NCBI GenBank assembly: GCA_964429135.1
Contig: CAYSAU010000003.1
Coordinates: 62,001-126,000 of the forward strand
Direction: 5' to 3'
DNA from: CAZSDU01 sp964429135
Lineage (GTDB): Bacteria > Bacteroidota > Bacteroidia > Bacteroidales > FEN-979
DNA: 64,000 bases
Below the pieces are notes generated by a model. It searched no databases and was not told the origin of the DNA. It saw nothing but the letters and a program-made list of their open reading frames with translations. Both the position numbers and the translations under genes were made by a program. Positions 42,344-51,763 of this stretch are shown here, one piece after another (positions within the stretch are counted from its first letter, which is position 1; each line of letters begins with the position of its first letter).

Positions 42344-44875
42344 TTATGCAACAAATTTATTGAGTGATACATTATCTTTTATGTACTCAGGTATTGCAAA
42401 ACGCAATTCCGGTGGTAGTTTTCTGAATACATCACCGTTGGGATTGGTGTTTAATAATGCATATTTTCTATTTTCAATTATGTCTCTGAACTCAGAGTCG
42501 GTAATGTAACTTTTAAAATAATCCCTTGCGAACGTGAAATATTCTTCGGGTGGTAGATAACGACTGTCAAATTTTTCAAATTCCTCGTCAAGAAGTTCGT
42601 CTTTCGATTTAAAATAAGGAATAAAACCAAAGATTTTTTCAATGATTTCTCGCAATGATAAACGCCTGTCAATTTTAATAGCATTACGTAATTTGCTTAT
42701 ATTGTAATACTCCTCTGGTTTATCAAAAATTTGACTGATAATGTATTGTTCTATTGCATCAAAATCCTTTTGCTGAACTAATTCTTTGATTTTATCATCC
42801 TCTTTTACTTTATCTTCAAATTTCTCAAAATACATTCGGTCAATCTTCATACCTTCAAGCCCGATGTCATTGACTGTAAAGGTTTTTAAGGGGTCGTGTT
42901 TTGTGCTGTCGTATTCATCAACAACATAACCACCTCCGCCTTCGCCTTCGGTTGAAGTTCCTTTTGGAGGTAACTTTAAAACTTCATCGTAATTGAATTT
43001 TTCCTCAAAAAATTCGTAGTTGGCAAAGAAGTCAAAAAGTTTAAATCTCGATTTTTGTAAGTTTTCTTCCTGTATATTTTCTATTAAACCTTTATCTTTC
43101 AAAACCTCTTTGTTCGCAAAATTGAATTTTCTTGTTCCTCTACCTTTGATTTGAATAAAGTCAGTTGGTGAGAAAATAGGTCGCATCAAACAGACATTCA
43201 AAATATCAGGGCAATCATAACCTGTTGTCATCATTCCGACTGTAACACATACACGGGTTTTACTTGTCTGGTATAAATCATGAAAATTACCCTTACCTCC
43301 TAAACGATTGTTGGTAAAGTTAATCGTTAATTGCTGTGCATCGGGAATCCATGAGGTAACCTGCATGGCAAAATCAGATTGATATTTGCCCGGAAACATT
43401 TTGTCAGCAAAATCATTCAGAATTTGAGTGATTTTGGCTGCATGGTTTTGACTTACACAGAATAAGATTGATTTACCAATTTCGCCTGAAATAGGGTCTC
43501 TGTATGCATTTTCTAAAAAAGTTTTACAGAAAATACGATTGGTGTTTTCGGAAAACAATTTCTTTTCAAAATCACGTTGCGAAAAGGAGGTTGTTGATTC
43601 TTCGCCTTCATCATCTGTTATTTCAACAGTATAACCTTCGTCGCTTAATAGCTGTGTGGTTATTTCTGTCCTTGCATCCACTACACAAGGATTTACAAGA
43701 TATCCATCTTTTACACCGTCTAAAAGTCCATATTGGTATGTCGGTTGTAAATTTTCACAACCAAAGGTAGTATATGTGTCTAAAAGCATTCTCCTTTCTA
43801 ATTCTCTTGGGTCTTTTCTTCTTAAATCAGCTGTATCTATTTTCTTTAAATACGCTTTAGGTGTAGCTGTCAAGCCAAGTTTGTAACCAATAAAATACTC
43901 AAAAACAGCTCTGCTGTTTCCACCAATACTTCTATGTGCTTCATCAGAAATTACAAGGTCAAAATCGGTAGGAGAAAAAATTCTTTTGTATTTGTTTTTG
44001 AAAAGAAATGATTGCACGGTGGAAACAACAATTTCTGCTTGTCGCCAATCATCTCTGTTTTCCTTGTAAATACTGCATTTATAGTCAGTTCTTAAATATT
44101 CTTTAAATGCTTTATCTGCCTGGTCTTCCAATTCCAATCGGTCAACCAAAAACAAAACTCTTCTTGCGTTACCAGTTCGTAAAAACAACTTTATAACTGC
44201 TGCTGAAGTTAAAGTTTTGCCAGTACCAGTTGCCATTTCAAATAAGAAACGGTCTTTACCTGCTTTTACTTCTTCCTGTATTCTTTCAATAGCTCTAACC
44301 TGATATTTACGCAAAAACCTTAATTTGTTTTCTTCAATAAATGCACTGCGTTGTGATTCATCAATATATCTCGGGTCGCTTGCATAATCCGGTTTTTGAG
44401 TTTTTACAATGTAATCTTCTTTTACTGTTTCATTTATTAATGCTTCGGCATTTGGTTTAAATTCCGTATATCCGATAACAGTTTCAGGTTTTGGAAATGT
44501 TGCAATAATATTCGGATTTCCTCTTTGTAGATCCCAGAAATAATGCAAATTACCATTTGAAAGAATTACGAATCTACAGTTTTGGGATTGGGCATACTTT
44601 CTGGCTTGTTCCTTTGCAAATAGAGGGTTTATTTCTTCTTTCTTTGCTTCTAAAACAATAAAAGGAAAACCTTTGTCATCAAGTAACAGGTAGTCAATGA
44701 AGCCATTTTTTGTTTTTTCAAAATCTTCACCGAATTCATCTAATTCGGTTTGAGATAATTTGGTTTTATTCTCAAGTACAATATTGGCTCTGCCTTCTTT
44801 GGAGTCAAAGAAACGCCATCCTGCTTCTTCAAGCAGTTTATTGATTTTTATTCTTGCTTTAGCTTCTTTTGACAT
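42344..44875 (-). CDS. hsdR: Type I restriction endonuclease subunit HsdR (EcoEI-like, 843 aa)
   Basis: ATP-dependent DNA translocase and nuclease of a type I system. The nuclease core includes D61, with E76 and K78 in IVLEAKK. The helicase motifs are MATGTGKTLTS (Walker A, about 214-224), ISDEAHRS (DEAH, 311-314), GLTATPKAY and QIKGRGTRKF (motif VI). The C-terminal region resembles EcoEI_R_C. It is the first gene of the minus-strand restriction operon, with a -7 box (TAAATTTG, 44902-44909) upstream. It requires the methylase/specificity protein to choose sites. AT-rich like its neighbours. Confidence 0.95.
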   Translation of the reverse strand: MSKEAKARIKINKLLEEAGWRFFDSKEGRANIVLENKTKLSQTELDEFGEDFEKTKNGFIDYLLLDDKGFPFIVLEAKKEEINPLFAKEQARKYAQSQNCRFVILSNGNLHYFWDLQRGNPNIIATFPKPETVIGYTEFKPNAEALINETVKEDYIVKTQKPDYASDPRYIDESQRSAFIEENKLRFLRKYQVRAIERIQEEVKAGKDRFLFEMATGTGKTLTSAAVIKLFLRTGNARRVLFLVDRLELEDQADKAFKEYLRTDYKCSIYKENRDDWRQAEIVVSTVQSFLFKNKYKRIFSPTDFDLVISDEAHRSIGGNSRAVFEYFIGYKLGLTATPKAYLKKIDTADLRRKDPRELERRMLLDTYTTFGCENLQPTYQYGLLDGVKDGYLVNPCVVDARTEITTQLLSDEGYTVEITDDEGEESTTSFSQRDFEKKLFSENTNRIFCKTFLENAYRDPISGEIGKSILFCVSQNHAAKITQILNDFADKMFPGKYQSDFAMQVTSWIPDAQQLTINFTNNRLGGKGNFHDLYQTSKTRVCVTVGMMTTGYDCPDILNVCLMRPIFSPTDFIQIKGRGTRKFNFANKEVLKDKGLIENIQEENLQKSRFKLFDFFANYEFFEEKFNYDEVLKLPPKGTSTEGEGGGGYVVDEYDSTKHDPLKTFTVNDIGLEGMKIDRMYFEKFEDKVKEDDKIKELVQQKDFDAIEQYIISQIFDKPEEYYNISKLRNAIKIDRRLSLREIIEKIFGFIPYFKSKDELLDEEFEKFDSRYLPPEEYFTFARDYFKSYITDSEFRDIIENRKYALLNTNPNGDVFRKLPPELRFAIPEYIKDNVSLNKFVA

Positions 44876-44901
44876 TATAATTCTGTTCTATTTTATAATC
44901 A

Positions 44902-44909
44902 CAAATTTA
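44902..44909 (-). promoter_or_regulatory. Promoter -7 box (TAAATTTG) of hsdR, minus strand
   Basis: Fits TAnnTTTG, 27 bp upstream of the hsdR ATG. The surroundings are AT-rich, so chance matches are possible. Confidence 0.5.
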
Positions 44910-44976
44910 GTTTTAAATTCTCAATACCAATTATTCAAATAAGTCGCTGTCTTTGAGCAGTGCGCAGGCAAAATGA

Positions 44977-45033
44977 AAGCTCTTTTGGCTGCGAAGCGGT
45001 CGCCCCTGCGTTGGGGCAGCCAAATGTGCCTGA
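44977..45033. repeat. Structured imperfect palindrome, right copy
   Basis: TTGGCTG...CAGCCAA outer stem with an inner GCCCC/GGGGC stem. The outer ends AAGCTCTTTTGG and CAAATGTGCCTGA match the left copy at 38687-38745. Confidence 0.65.
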
Positions 45034-45256
45034 ATGTGTGGTGGGTTTCCATCTTTTTTGTCTTTATGCAGCAAAAATTCTTTTATCATTCTGTTGTCTG
45101 TTTCTGTCTTTTTACAATGAACGCCAACTCTCTTCTAAAATTCACCGATTTATAAGATTTCTACACACGTTTGGTTATTGTTTCCGACAGTATACGCAAA
45201 AAGGAATTCCTGTGTAAGAGGTGTTCCCTTATAATCACTCAGTGATAAAAAAGTAA

Positions 45257-48200
45257 TTACCGTATAAGCAGTTTGACTCTCCCGCTTCCTTTGTCGCTAA
45301 AAAGGAAAAGGAAATAAATTCCTGGTCTGAGGGAAGAAACGTCAGCTGTAAAATGGTCAGCCGGGGTATAATTCATGGGCTTATTTTGTAAAAGCAGGCG
45401 CCCTGACAGATCAAAAATTTTTAGACTGAATTCTGTTATTTCATTGCTGCTTTTTATCACCACCCGATGGGTCGCAGGATTCGGGTAAACCGAAAATTTG
45501 ATACCGCTTCCCTGATCTTCCATCCCCTGGCATTGATTTACCCTGATGTATTCTTTCTTCATTACAAACTGGTTGTGAAGACCATCGGAAACACTCAGCC
45601 TGACATCGTACAATCCGGGGTTAGGATAACTTACGACAGGATGCGGATCGGTAGAAGAAGAAGGGTTTCCTCCCGGAAATTCCCACTGCCTGGAAAGGAC
45701 ATGGTCATAGGAATCATCTGTAAAACTGACAGTGTTTCCCGCACAGATGCTTGTCCCCTCTGCATGGAACAAAGCATACAGTCCAGAAGTGTTCAGCCGG
45801 AAGAATTCAAGGTAACGTTTTACCAGTCTGATTTTCTGGGCAGGGTATTGGATGTCTTTCAAGGAAGCAAACTCCAGCATACTGGCAATGGTTTGATACC
45901 CTTCCCCATCATAGACTATTTCCATGGACCGGGTAGGATTGGCGTCATGGGTAAAGGTCGTATATGCCGGTTCCACGGGTTCAAAGCTGAAAATGGCATA
46001 ATTCAGTGCGTTTGTATACATAAAACTCAGTGAATCCCCAAGGGTTTGATGAACTCCATGGATGGTATCATAATGGTAAATGGGAACCCTGGCGCTGGTA
46101 TATTTAAACTTAGGCTGGATGGAGGGGTTACTTGAATAATACCAGTTTGAGTAACCTTCCATATATAATTTCCCTCCATTGTCAAGATAAGCCGCAAGGG
46201 CTGAACCTTCATTGTCAGTAATGATATGAGATCCCTGATTGGAAACTCCGAGCAATACAAACACACAGGAAATATGCTCAAGCGGGGAAGGTAAGGAAGT
46301 ATAAATCTGATAGGGTACCTCGAGGCTGTCGAGGATGAGCGCCATAGAATCGGCAGATGAAGTATTGGAAGAAAGTTTTACCAGCGCAACTGGGAGTTTT
46401 CCGATGGTCAATTCAAAGGGATATTCAAGTTCAGATACTGACTGATTACTGAGGCTAAAATGCAATGTTTTTTTCTCTCCCGGTGAGATGGCACGGGAAG
46501 CTTTAAGCCGGAATTTTAATTCAATAACTGCCATGGGGGACAGTTGTCCTATTGTCACCACAGGATCTGAGAGGATATGAACCATAGTATCGGCAGATGT
46601 GAGCAAGGCATTCAGGTTGATGGCGGAAACTGATCCTGTATTACGGACAGGAATGACCAGGTCTGCCACTTCACCGGGTTGCAGCATCCTATCGGCACCA
46701 TCATCTATCCGCATGGTGGATAGCTGTAATTCATGGGAAGAAACGATGATATTCAAAGACTTTTCCCTGTGAGTCGTTAAATTTTCGGCAACCAAATGAA
46801 GGGTTATGGGATATTGATCCGGTAAAGGATGATCAAGGTGAAAAGTAAAGGCATCTTCCACAATCAGGGTCTGTCCGGGATTCAACCTTGGCAATTCAGC
46901 CAGGCTGTCGGTAACGATCAAAGGTTGTGAACAGGATTGAAGTTTTAGCGAAAGGTTTTGAAGGGGGAGCGTCCCCTGGTTGGTCAGGGTGAGGTTAAAC
47001 CTGGCTTCCCTCCCGAAGATCAGTTTCCCGTCATCCCCCGATATCATTTGGGCAGAAATAATCAATCCGTCAGATAACTGAAAAGTCCGGTAGTCGGAAA
47101 TATGGCCGGCATCCGTGACTTTGACCCGGATATCTGAAATACAGGTGGTATCGGGATGGGTAATGGTCAGCAAACCTGATTCATTGAGGATAAGATTTTC
47201 TGGTTTATCAACAGGTATGAAGGAGAATACCTTATTGTTCAAATCACCGGCATCCCAGTGCGGGCTGATCAGGTAATTCTCTCCATTACCCTGTGAGAGT
47301 CCGGAATAAACAGCATGCTTTTGATAAGGATGTTGAATTTTACCATACAAAAAATCAAAACGGCCATCGGGGAACAGGCGAAGGCCGAAATTCGTATGTG
47401 AGGCTGTATCGTAAACATCCAGGGATGATTTCCAACGGAAAAAGGCTCCATCCGTGCTGATTTCAGACCATAACCCGTCTCCCAGTTCATCATAGTACAA
47501 ATATTCCTGTGAGAAGGCCGGACTAATGATTCTCGATTGTTTCATCATCGACATTTCATCCGTCACATAAGGCAAAGGCAGGTAAGGCTCATCAATGGAT
47601 ACGAATCCATTGAAGTTTACATAAAGCGTATCGTATTTCTTTCCATAAAACGGGAAACTGAACGGCAGGACAACAATGGCATAAGGTTTCAAATAATTAA
47701 TGGGAAATAGTTTCTGCCCCCCGCTAGGAGGTAGAGTATCTTGGATGGGAGATTTCAAATAGGGTTCTACCAACGACCATTGATAGGGTTTCCGGCCACT
47801 GGCTGCCTGGAGTTGTACTGCATAGGGCTGCCCTTCCTGGTAAGAAGGCAACTGGGGGGAAATAATCTGAACCTTGGAAAAGAAAGCCTGAGCGATGGCG
47901 GAAACCACTGTAAAATCGTTTCTTTCAATGGGAATATCCTGAATGGAAGAGAGGTAAGATCCCGGGTTATTCCCATAAACCATAAATTCCACCCGCTTAA
48001 TTTTTCCATGAGCCGTTCCGTTCTGATCCCTTTCTTCCACCAGGAAAAAAAGGCGGCAAGGGCTTCCCGGATCGACAAAAGATAACAATGGGGAAATATC
48101 AAGTCCGAATTCAATGGTATCTTTTCCTGCAATACTGTCAATCCCCTGCATGGGATATTTCCCTCCCTGAAAATTGAACATGGGGAATTCCAAAAAATAC

Positions 48201-49318
48201 TCAGGCATCTGATAAGTGGTATCCCGGCTGATGCCAGCCAGCAGACGAATCTTGTCCCTCTGGTTGAATTCCAACGACACTTTAACAGTGAGCAGAGGTT
48301 GATAGTCCGGATCGGCTTCCACCACATAAACTGAATTATTCCAAACTCCGCCTGATCCATAATGACTAGCCATTGCGCTATACAACACGTAGGCAAATCC
48401 ATCATTGCCCCACCATGTACCATAAGAGTTAGCAAATTTAAATGCGCCAATTTCCCAATCCCGGGCATCGACGATCCCATCTCCATTGATATCCAGATTA
48501 TTGGTATAAAGACCGTCTTTGTTCAGATCATACCGTACGGAATCATTATACCCGACAATAGACATCCCATGGGTAGGATCGGCCACCCAGGAGAGGACAA
48601 TGTTCTTCCCTGCTTCAGGTGTACCTGGAGGAAGGGTAGGCATGCTGTACAGCCCCTGGCCGCTGGTTGTGAAACAGGCGATCCCTCCGGTTGGGGAACC
48701 ATCCAGGTGGTCATAAAGATAATTTTTCAAAGTCAGAATGCCTTCTTCACTGTTCACCTTGATGGAGGAAACGCTTTTCAGGCGGTTGAACATACCCCTG
48801 TAATATGAATCGTATCCGTTGATCCATCCCAACGTCCCATGTGCCGTGTCCACCCCCCAGTCCGGTTGATTGATATGCCCCTGGTGACGAATAAATTCAA
48901 AACTCTGGAAAAAATTCACTCCGGCATATTGTTCTCCATGGTTCAGAAAATTCCAGGTATAATGAGGAGGATAGCGGTTCTCCCAATACCATCCGGGTTG
49001 GTTACGCAAGCGGTTGATCTCGTACCCGAAAACATAAGCTACTCCTGAGAACTGCTGGCAGGCATAATAATTATGCTGGTCAATAATACCCGGCCAGTAT
49101 GACAGGCTTGAATTATCAATGACGGCAGGTAAGGAGCGACTTCGGAGATTTGCCGGGATTTCCAGCACAGGAATACGGGAAGCATAAACGGAGTCGAAGG
49201 CTGAATAAAAGGGACGAACCGGCCTCAGTGGATGATCTGACGGCTGAGCATGAGAAATCAGCATGAGGAATATTCCTAGAAAAGTCAGCTCAAACGATTT
49301 CGTCATGGTTGATTTCAA
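45257..49318 (-). CDS. T9SS-secreted papain-like cysteine protease (1353 aa)
   Basis: Signal peptide to about residue 25. The N-terminal catalytic domain is C1A papain-like: Gln81 and Cys87 in IIDQHNYYACQQF, His250 in DPTHGMSIVGYND, Asn297 in FKFANSYGTWWGNDGF. A dockerin/EF-hand-like segment (DINGDGIVDARDWE, 276-289, preceded by DLNKDG) sits between His and Asn. Next come beta-rich Ig/CARDB-like repeats, and a PKD domain (WEFPGGNPSSSTDPHP) close to the C-terminal sorting domain (SVYPNPATHRVVIKSS...GIYFLFLFS). It should act outside the cell on proteins or peptides. Divergent from the PBP4-like gene, with a TAAGTTTG -7 box at 49346-49353. Confidence 0.88.
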   Translation of the reverse strand: MKSTMTKSFELTFLGIFLMLISHAQPSDHPLRPVRPFYSAFDSVYASRIPVLEIPANLRSRSLPAVIDNSSLSYWPGIIDQHNYYACQQFSGVAYVFGYEINRLRNQPGWYWENRYPPHYTWNFLNHGEQYAGVNFFQSFEFIRHQGHINQPDWGVDTAHGTLGWINGYDSYYRGMFNRLKSVSSIKVNSEEGILTLKNYLYDHLDGSPTGGIACFTTSGQGLYSMPTLPPGTPEAGKNIVLSWVADPTHGMSIVGYNDSVRYDLNKDGLYTNNLDINGDGIVDARDWEIGAFKFANSYGTWWGNDGFAYVLYSAMASHYGSGGVWNNSVYVVEADPDYQPLLTVKVSLEFNQRDKIRLLAGISRDTTYQMPEYFLEFPMFNFQGGKYPMQGIDSIAGKDTIEFGLDISPLLSFVDPGSPCRLFFLVEERDQNGTAHGKIKRVEFMVYGNNPGSYLSSIQDIPIERNDFTVVSAIAQAFFSKVQIISPQLPSYQEGQPYAVQLQAASGRKPYQWSLVEPYLKSPIQDTLPPSGGQKLFPINYLKPYAIVVLPFSFPFYGKKYDTLYVNFNGFVSIDEPYLPLPYVTDEMSMMKQSRIISPAFSQEYLYYDELGDGLWSEISTDGAFFRWKSSLDVYDTASHTNFGLRLFPDGRFDFLYGKIQHPYQKHAVYSGLSQGNGENYLISPHWDAGDLNNKVFSFIPVDKPENLILNESGLLTITHPDTTCISDIRVKVTDAGHISDYRTFQLSDGLIISAQMISGDDGKLIFGREARFNLTLTNQGTLPLQNLSLKLQSCSQPLIVTDSLAELPRLNPGQTLIVEDAFTFHLDHPLPDQYPITLHLVAENLTTHREKSLNIIVSSHELQLSTMRIDDGADRMLQPGEVADLVIPVRNTGSVSAINLNALLTSADTMVHILSDPVVTIGQLSPMAVIELKFRLKASRAISPGEKKTLHFSLSNQSVSELEYPFELTIGKLPVALVKLSSNTSSADSMALILDSLEVPYQIYTSLPSPLEHISCVFVLLGVSNQGSHIITDNEGSALAAYLDNGGKLYMEGYSNWYYSSNPSIQPKFKYTSARVPIYHYDTIHGVHQTLGDSLSFMYTNALNYAIFSFEPVEPAYTTFTHDANPTRSMEIVYDGEGYQTIASMLEFASLKDIQYPAQKIRLVKRYLEFFRLNTSGLYALFHAEGTSICAGNTVSFTDDSYDHVLSRQWEFPGGNPSSSTDPHPVVSYPNPGLYDVRLSVSDGLHNQFVMKKEYIRVNQCQGMEDQGSGIKFSVYPNPATHRVVIKSSNEITEFSLKIFDLSGRLLLQNKPMNYTPADHFTADVSSLRPGIYFLFLFSDKGSGRVKLLIR

Positions 49319-49345
49319 TGGTATTTAATGTTCTTATCCTTGATG

Positions 49346-49353
49346 CAAACTTA
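49346..49353 (-). promoter_or_regulatory. Promoter -7 box (TAAGTTTG), minus strand
   Basis: Perfect TAnnTTTG, 27 bp before the protease ATG at 49318, in the 83-bp divergent region before the PBP4-like gene. Confidence 0.6.
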
Positions 49354-49401
49354 CGGAATTTTTCTTATCATTGCAGATCCGGAACCATTTGTAATAACGC
49401 C

Positions 49402-50919
49402 ATGAAAAGAGGTTTTATTCTGCTATTTTCCGTTATTTTTTTGTTCCTGCTTGAAAATTGCAAGGGAGATCGAAAAACCCACTTTCAGGAAAAGAAATTA
49501 TCTGCACAACAGCTCCGCGAAAAAGCAAGGGAAGACAGCTTGAGGCTTGCCATCGCCCGTTTTGCTGGCGATTCATCCTTTCGTAATGCAGGTATTGGAT
49601 TACTGATGGTAGAACTGCATCCTGGTGGAAAGTCGAAAGTTATTGCCGATATTAACGGTGACCTCAGTCTTGTACCAGCCTCCGTCATTAAAATCCTGAC
49701 TACTGCCACGGCATTGGAAGTCCTGGGCGGAAGTAAAAGTTTCTCCACCGCACTTCAGTACAATGGTCAGATCAGCGGCAGGGTACTCAGGGGGAACCTT
49801 TTTATCAGGGGTGGCGGAGATCCCACTTTTTCAGCCATGAAAGCATTTCCCCGCTGGGTTGAAGCAGTCAGAGCCATGGGCATTGATACCATTGATGGCC
49901 ATGTGATCGGAGATGCCAGGATTTTCGAACGTTTTTACATTCCCCTGACATGGACTGTCGGGGAGCTGAACAGTACATATTCCGCCGGTGCCTGCGGCCT
50001 GAGCTTCAACGGAAATATCTATGAGATAACTTCGGATTTCCGATACAAAAAACCCTATTCTCCTGAAAAAGAACAGATAAAACCATATATTCCCGGGATG
50101 CTGTTTCAAAACCTGGTTTATGAAGCCGATATTCCGGAAGACAATCTATTTGCCAGCGGAGATCCATATGGAAATCAAAAATACATCCTGGGAGGCATTC
50201 CAAAAGGGAAACACAAATTCAGGTATCAGGGTACCATTCCTGACCCTCCGGCAGCAGCCTGCAGTGAGTTTATCACAGCCCTTCAGCAAAAAGGAATCTC
50301 TGTCACAGGAAAAGCCATCGATCTTGCCCGTTATACGGATTCTGCCGGAATGGAAAAAATTCAGGGAGAAAGAACTTCTATCGCATTTGTTTTTTCACCC
50401 CCGGTAACAACCCTGGTCAACATCACCAATCAGGAAAGTAATAATTTCTTTGCGGAACATCTCATCAAACACCTTGGGTTGAACAAATATCATAATGGCA
50501 GTGATGAAGGGGGTTCGCGTGCGATACTCGAATACTGGAGAAACCAGGGTATGGATATCGGGGGATTGTTTATTTTTGATGGATGCGGCATTTCCAGATA
50601 CAACGCCCTGACAGCACGTCAATTGATCTTCATTCTGGAACATATGCAAAAGTCGCCTTACTTTCAGGTCTTTTACAATTCCCTTCCCCTCGCGGGAGTT
50701 AGCGGCACGCTCAGAAAAATGTTCAGGGAAACGAGTGTTGAAGGTAATCTGCGGGCAAAAACCGGCACCATGTCGAGGGTGAAAAGCTTGGCCGGATATA
50801 TCAAAACAAAACAACAAAAAACCCTGGCATTTGCCATCCTCATCAATAATTTCAATTGTTCACAGCAGGAAGTCAAGACAAAGCTGGAGAACCTTATCAA
50901 CTACATTGCCAATGATTAA
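49402..50919 (+). CDS. dacB: D-alanyl-D-alanine carboxypeptidase/endopeptidase, PBP4 family (lipoprotein)
   Basis: 505 residues from MKRGFILLFSVIFLFLLENC; the Cys suggests a lipid anchor. Removes terminal D-Ala or cuts peptide cross-links in peptidoglycan. All three penicillin-binding motifs are present: SxxK in PASVIKILTT (S94), SxN in NITNQESNNFF (S346) and KTG in RAKTGTMSRVKS (K453). About 250 residues separate SxxK and SxN, the long insert typical of PBP4. Its end overlaps the start of a second, shorter family member, so they form a tandem pair. Confidence 0.92.
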   Translation: MKRGFILLFSVIFLFLLENCKGDRKTHFQEKKLSAQQLREKAREDSLRLAIARFAGDSSFRNAGIGLLMVELHPGGKSKVIADINGDLSLVPASVIKILTTATALEVLGGSKSFSTALQYNGQISGRVLRGNLFIRGGGDPTFSAMKAFPRWVEAVRAMGIDTIDGHVIGDARIFERFYIPLTWTVGELNSTYSAGACGLSFNGNIYEITSDFRYKKPYSPEKEQIKPYIPGMLFQNLVYEADIPEDNLFASGDPYGNQKYILGGIPKGKHKFRYQGTIPDPPAAACSEFITALQQKGISVTGKAIDLARYTDSAGMEKIQGERTSIAFVFSPPVTTLVNITNQESNNFFAEHLIKHLGLNKYHNGSDEGGSRAILEYWRNQGMDIGGLFIFDGCGISRYNALTARQLIFILEHMQKSPYFQVFYNSLPLAGVSGTLRKMFRETSVEGNLRAKTGTMSRVKSLAGYIKTKQQKTLAFAILINNFNCSQQEVKTKLENLINYIAND

Positions 50920-51763
50920 GCAAACACTTCCCGTTATTTTCCTTATCTTACTCTTCATGGTTATTTCCTGCCGGGAAAACCCCCTTGAAAAGAAAAAAGC
51001 CAACATCCCAAGCCAAGAGGAAATCCAAAAAGAAAAAAAGAATTCTTACCAGACTTTAATCCATGCGTTGGAAGCGCTTAACTCGGACCCCTGCTTGAAA
51101 GAAGCCAGTATAGGCTACCTGATCATCGATTATACTGATAAAATTCCTGTTGTCGTTGCCGAAAAAAAAGCGAAACAACCGCTTATCCCTGCATCTACCC
51201 TGAAATTATTCGTTACTGCAGCAGCCTTAGAAATCCTGGGGGAAGATATCGTGGAGGAAGTGATGATCACCAACCAGATGAGCGTTAATTGGAGGTCATC
51301 AAAATTGCTCAGAAAAATCGGTGGGAAAGTCTATGGCCAAGCCACAACGAATGCCGGGGTCAGGGCAATCACACAGTTCTGGAAAAACAAGGGGATGAAT
51401 ACCGATGGCTTATATTTTTATGACGGGAATGGGCTGTCGCGAAAAAATGCTGCCTCCCCTCAGCAATTGGTGGATGCGTTGTACATCATGCAGCATTCTC
51501 CTTACGCTCAGCAATTCTATAACTCCCTGCCTCTTGCCGGGCTAAGCGGTACGCTTCACAAAGCCATGAAAGGCACCTTGGCGCAGGGCAGGCTACGTGC
51601 CAAAACAGGAACCATTTCAAAGGTAAAAAGTTTTGCAGGTTATGTTCATACCGTTTCCGGAAAAAAACTTATCTTTTCCATGATTGTCAACGATTTTCAA
51701 TGCAGACCCAAACTGATGAAAAAAAAGCTGGAGGAAATACTGATCAAAATGGCCGGAATATAA
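50912..51763 (+). CDS. Miniaturised PBP4-like peptidase (283 aa, lipoprotein)
   Basis: The start at 50912 (MIKQTLPVIFLILLFMVISC) overlaps the upstream stop by 8 bp. The lipobox Cys is at about residue 20. It keeps SxxK (S95 in PASTLKLFVT), an SxN-like SVN (S124, in MITNQMSVNWR) and KTG (K231 in RAKTGTISKVKS). Only 29 residues lie between SxxK and SxN, against about 252 in the upstream paralogue, so the whole PBP4 insert is gone in frame. Downstream similarity (YDGNGLSRKN, FYNSLPLAGLSGTL) is strong. It could be a reduced enzyme, a beta-lactam decoy or a partner protein; activity unknown. Confidence 0.85.
   Translation: MIKQTLPVIFLILLFMVISCRENPLEKKKANIPSQEEIQKEKKNSYQTLIHALEALNSDPCLKEASIGYLIIDYTDKIPVVVAEKKAKQPLIPASTLKLFVTAAALEILGEDIVEEVMITNQMSVNWRSSKLLRKIGGKVYGQATTNAGVRAITQFWKNKGMNTDGLYFYDGNGLSRKNAASPQQLVDALYIMQHSPYAQQFYNSLPLAGLSGTLHKAMKGTLAQGRLRAKTGTISKVKSFAGYVHTVSGKKLIFSMIVNDFQCRPKLMKKKLEEILIKMAGI

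Larger units (their letters stand above)
44876..45256. other. Non-coding right flank of the restriction module
   Basis: No convincing gene; the short frames here lack any recognisable protein pattern. It contains the hsdR -7 box (44902-44909, minus), a second structured palindrome (44977-45033), ATGCAGCAAAAATT (45066-45079), AACGCCAAC (45120-45128) and TTTCTACACACGTTT (45168-45182). Each has a counterpart on the left flank, some inverted. A short ATCACT/AGTGAT inverted repeat at 45234-45246 next to A-rich DNA could weakly terminate the protease gene, but its loop is too small to be convincing. Confidence 0.6.

Noticed and set aside
38687..45033. The bracketing palindromes as integron attC sites
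   Set aside because: They fold, but the GTTRRRY core needed for attC was not found and no integrase gene is in the window.
45234..45246. ATCACT/AGTGAT inverted repeat as a terminator
   Set aside because: The loop would be a single base, so a stable hairpin is unlikely.
47767..48486. Alternative minus-strand frame inside the papain-like protease gene
   Set aside because: It overlaps the protease frame throughout and lacks any protein-like pattern; the main frame has catalytic residues and a sorting domain.
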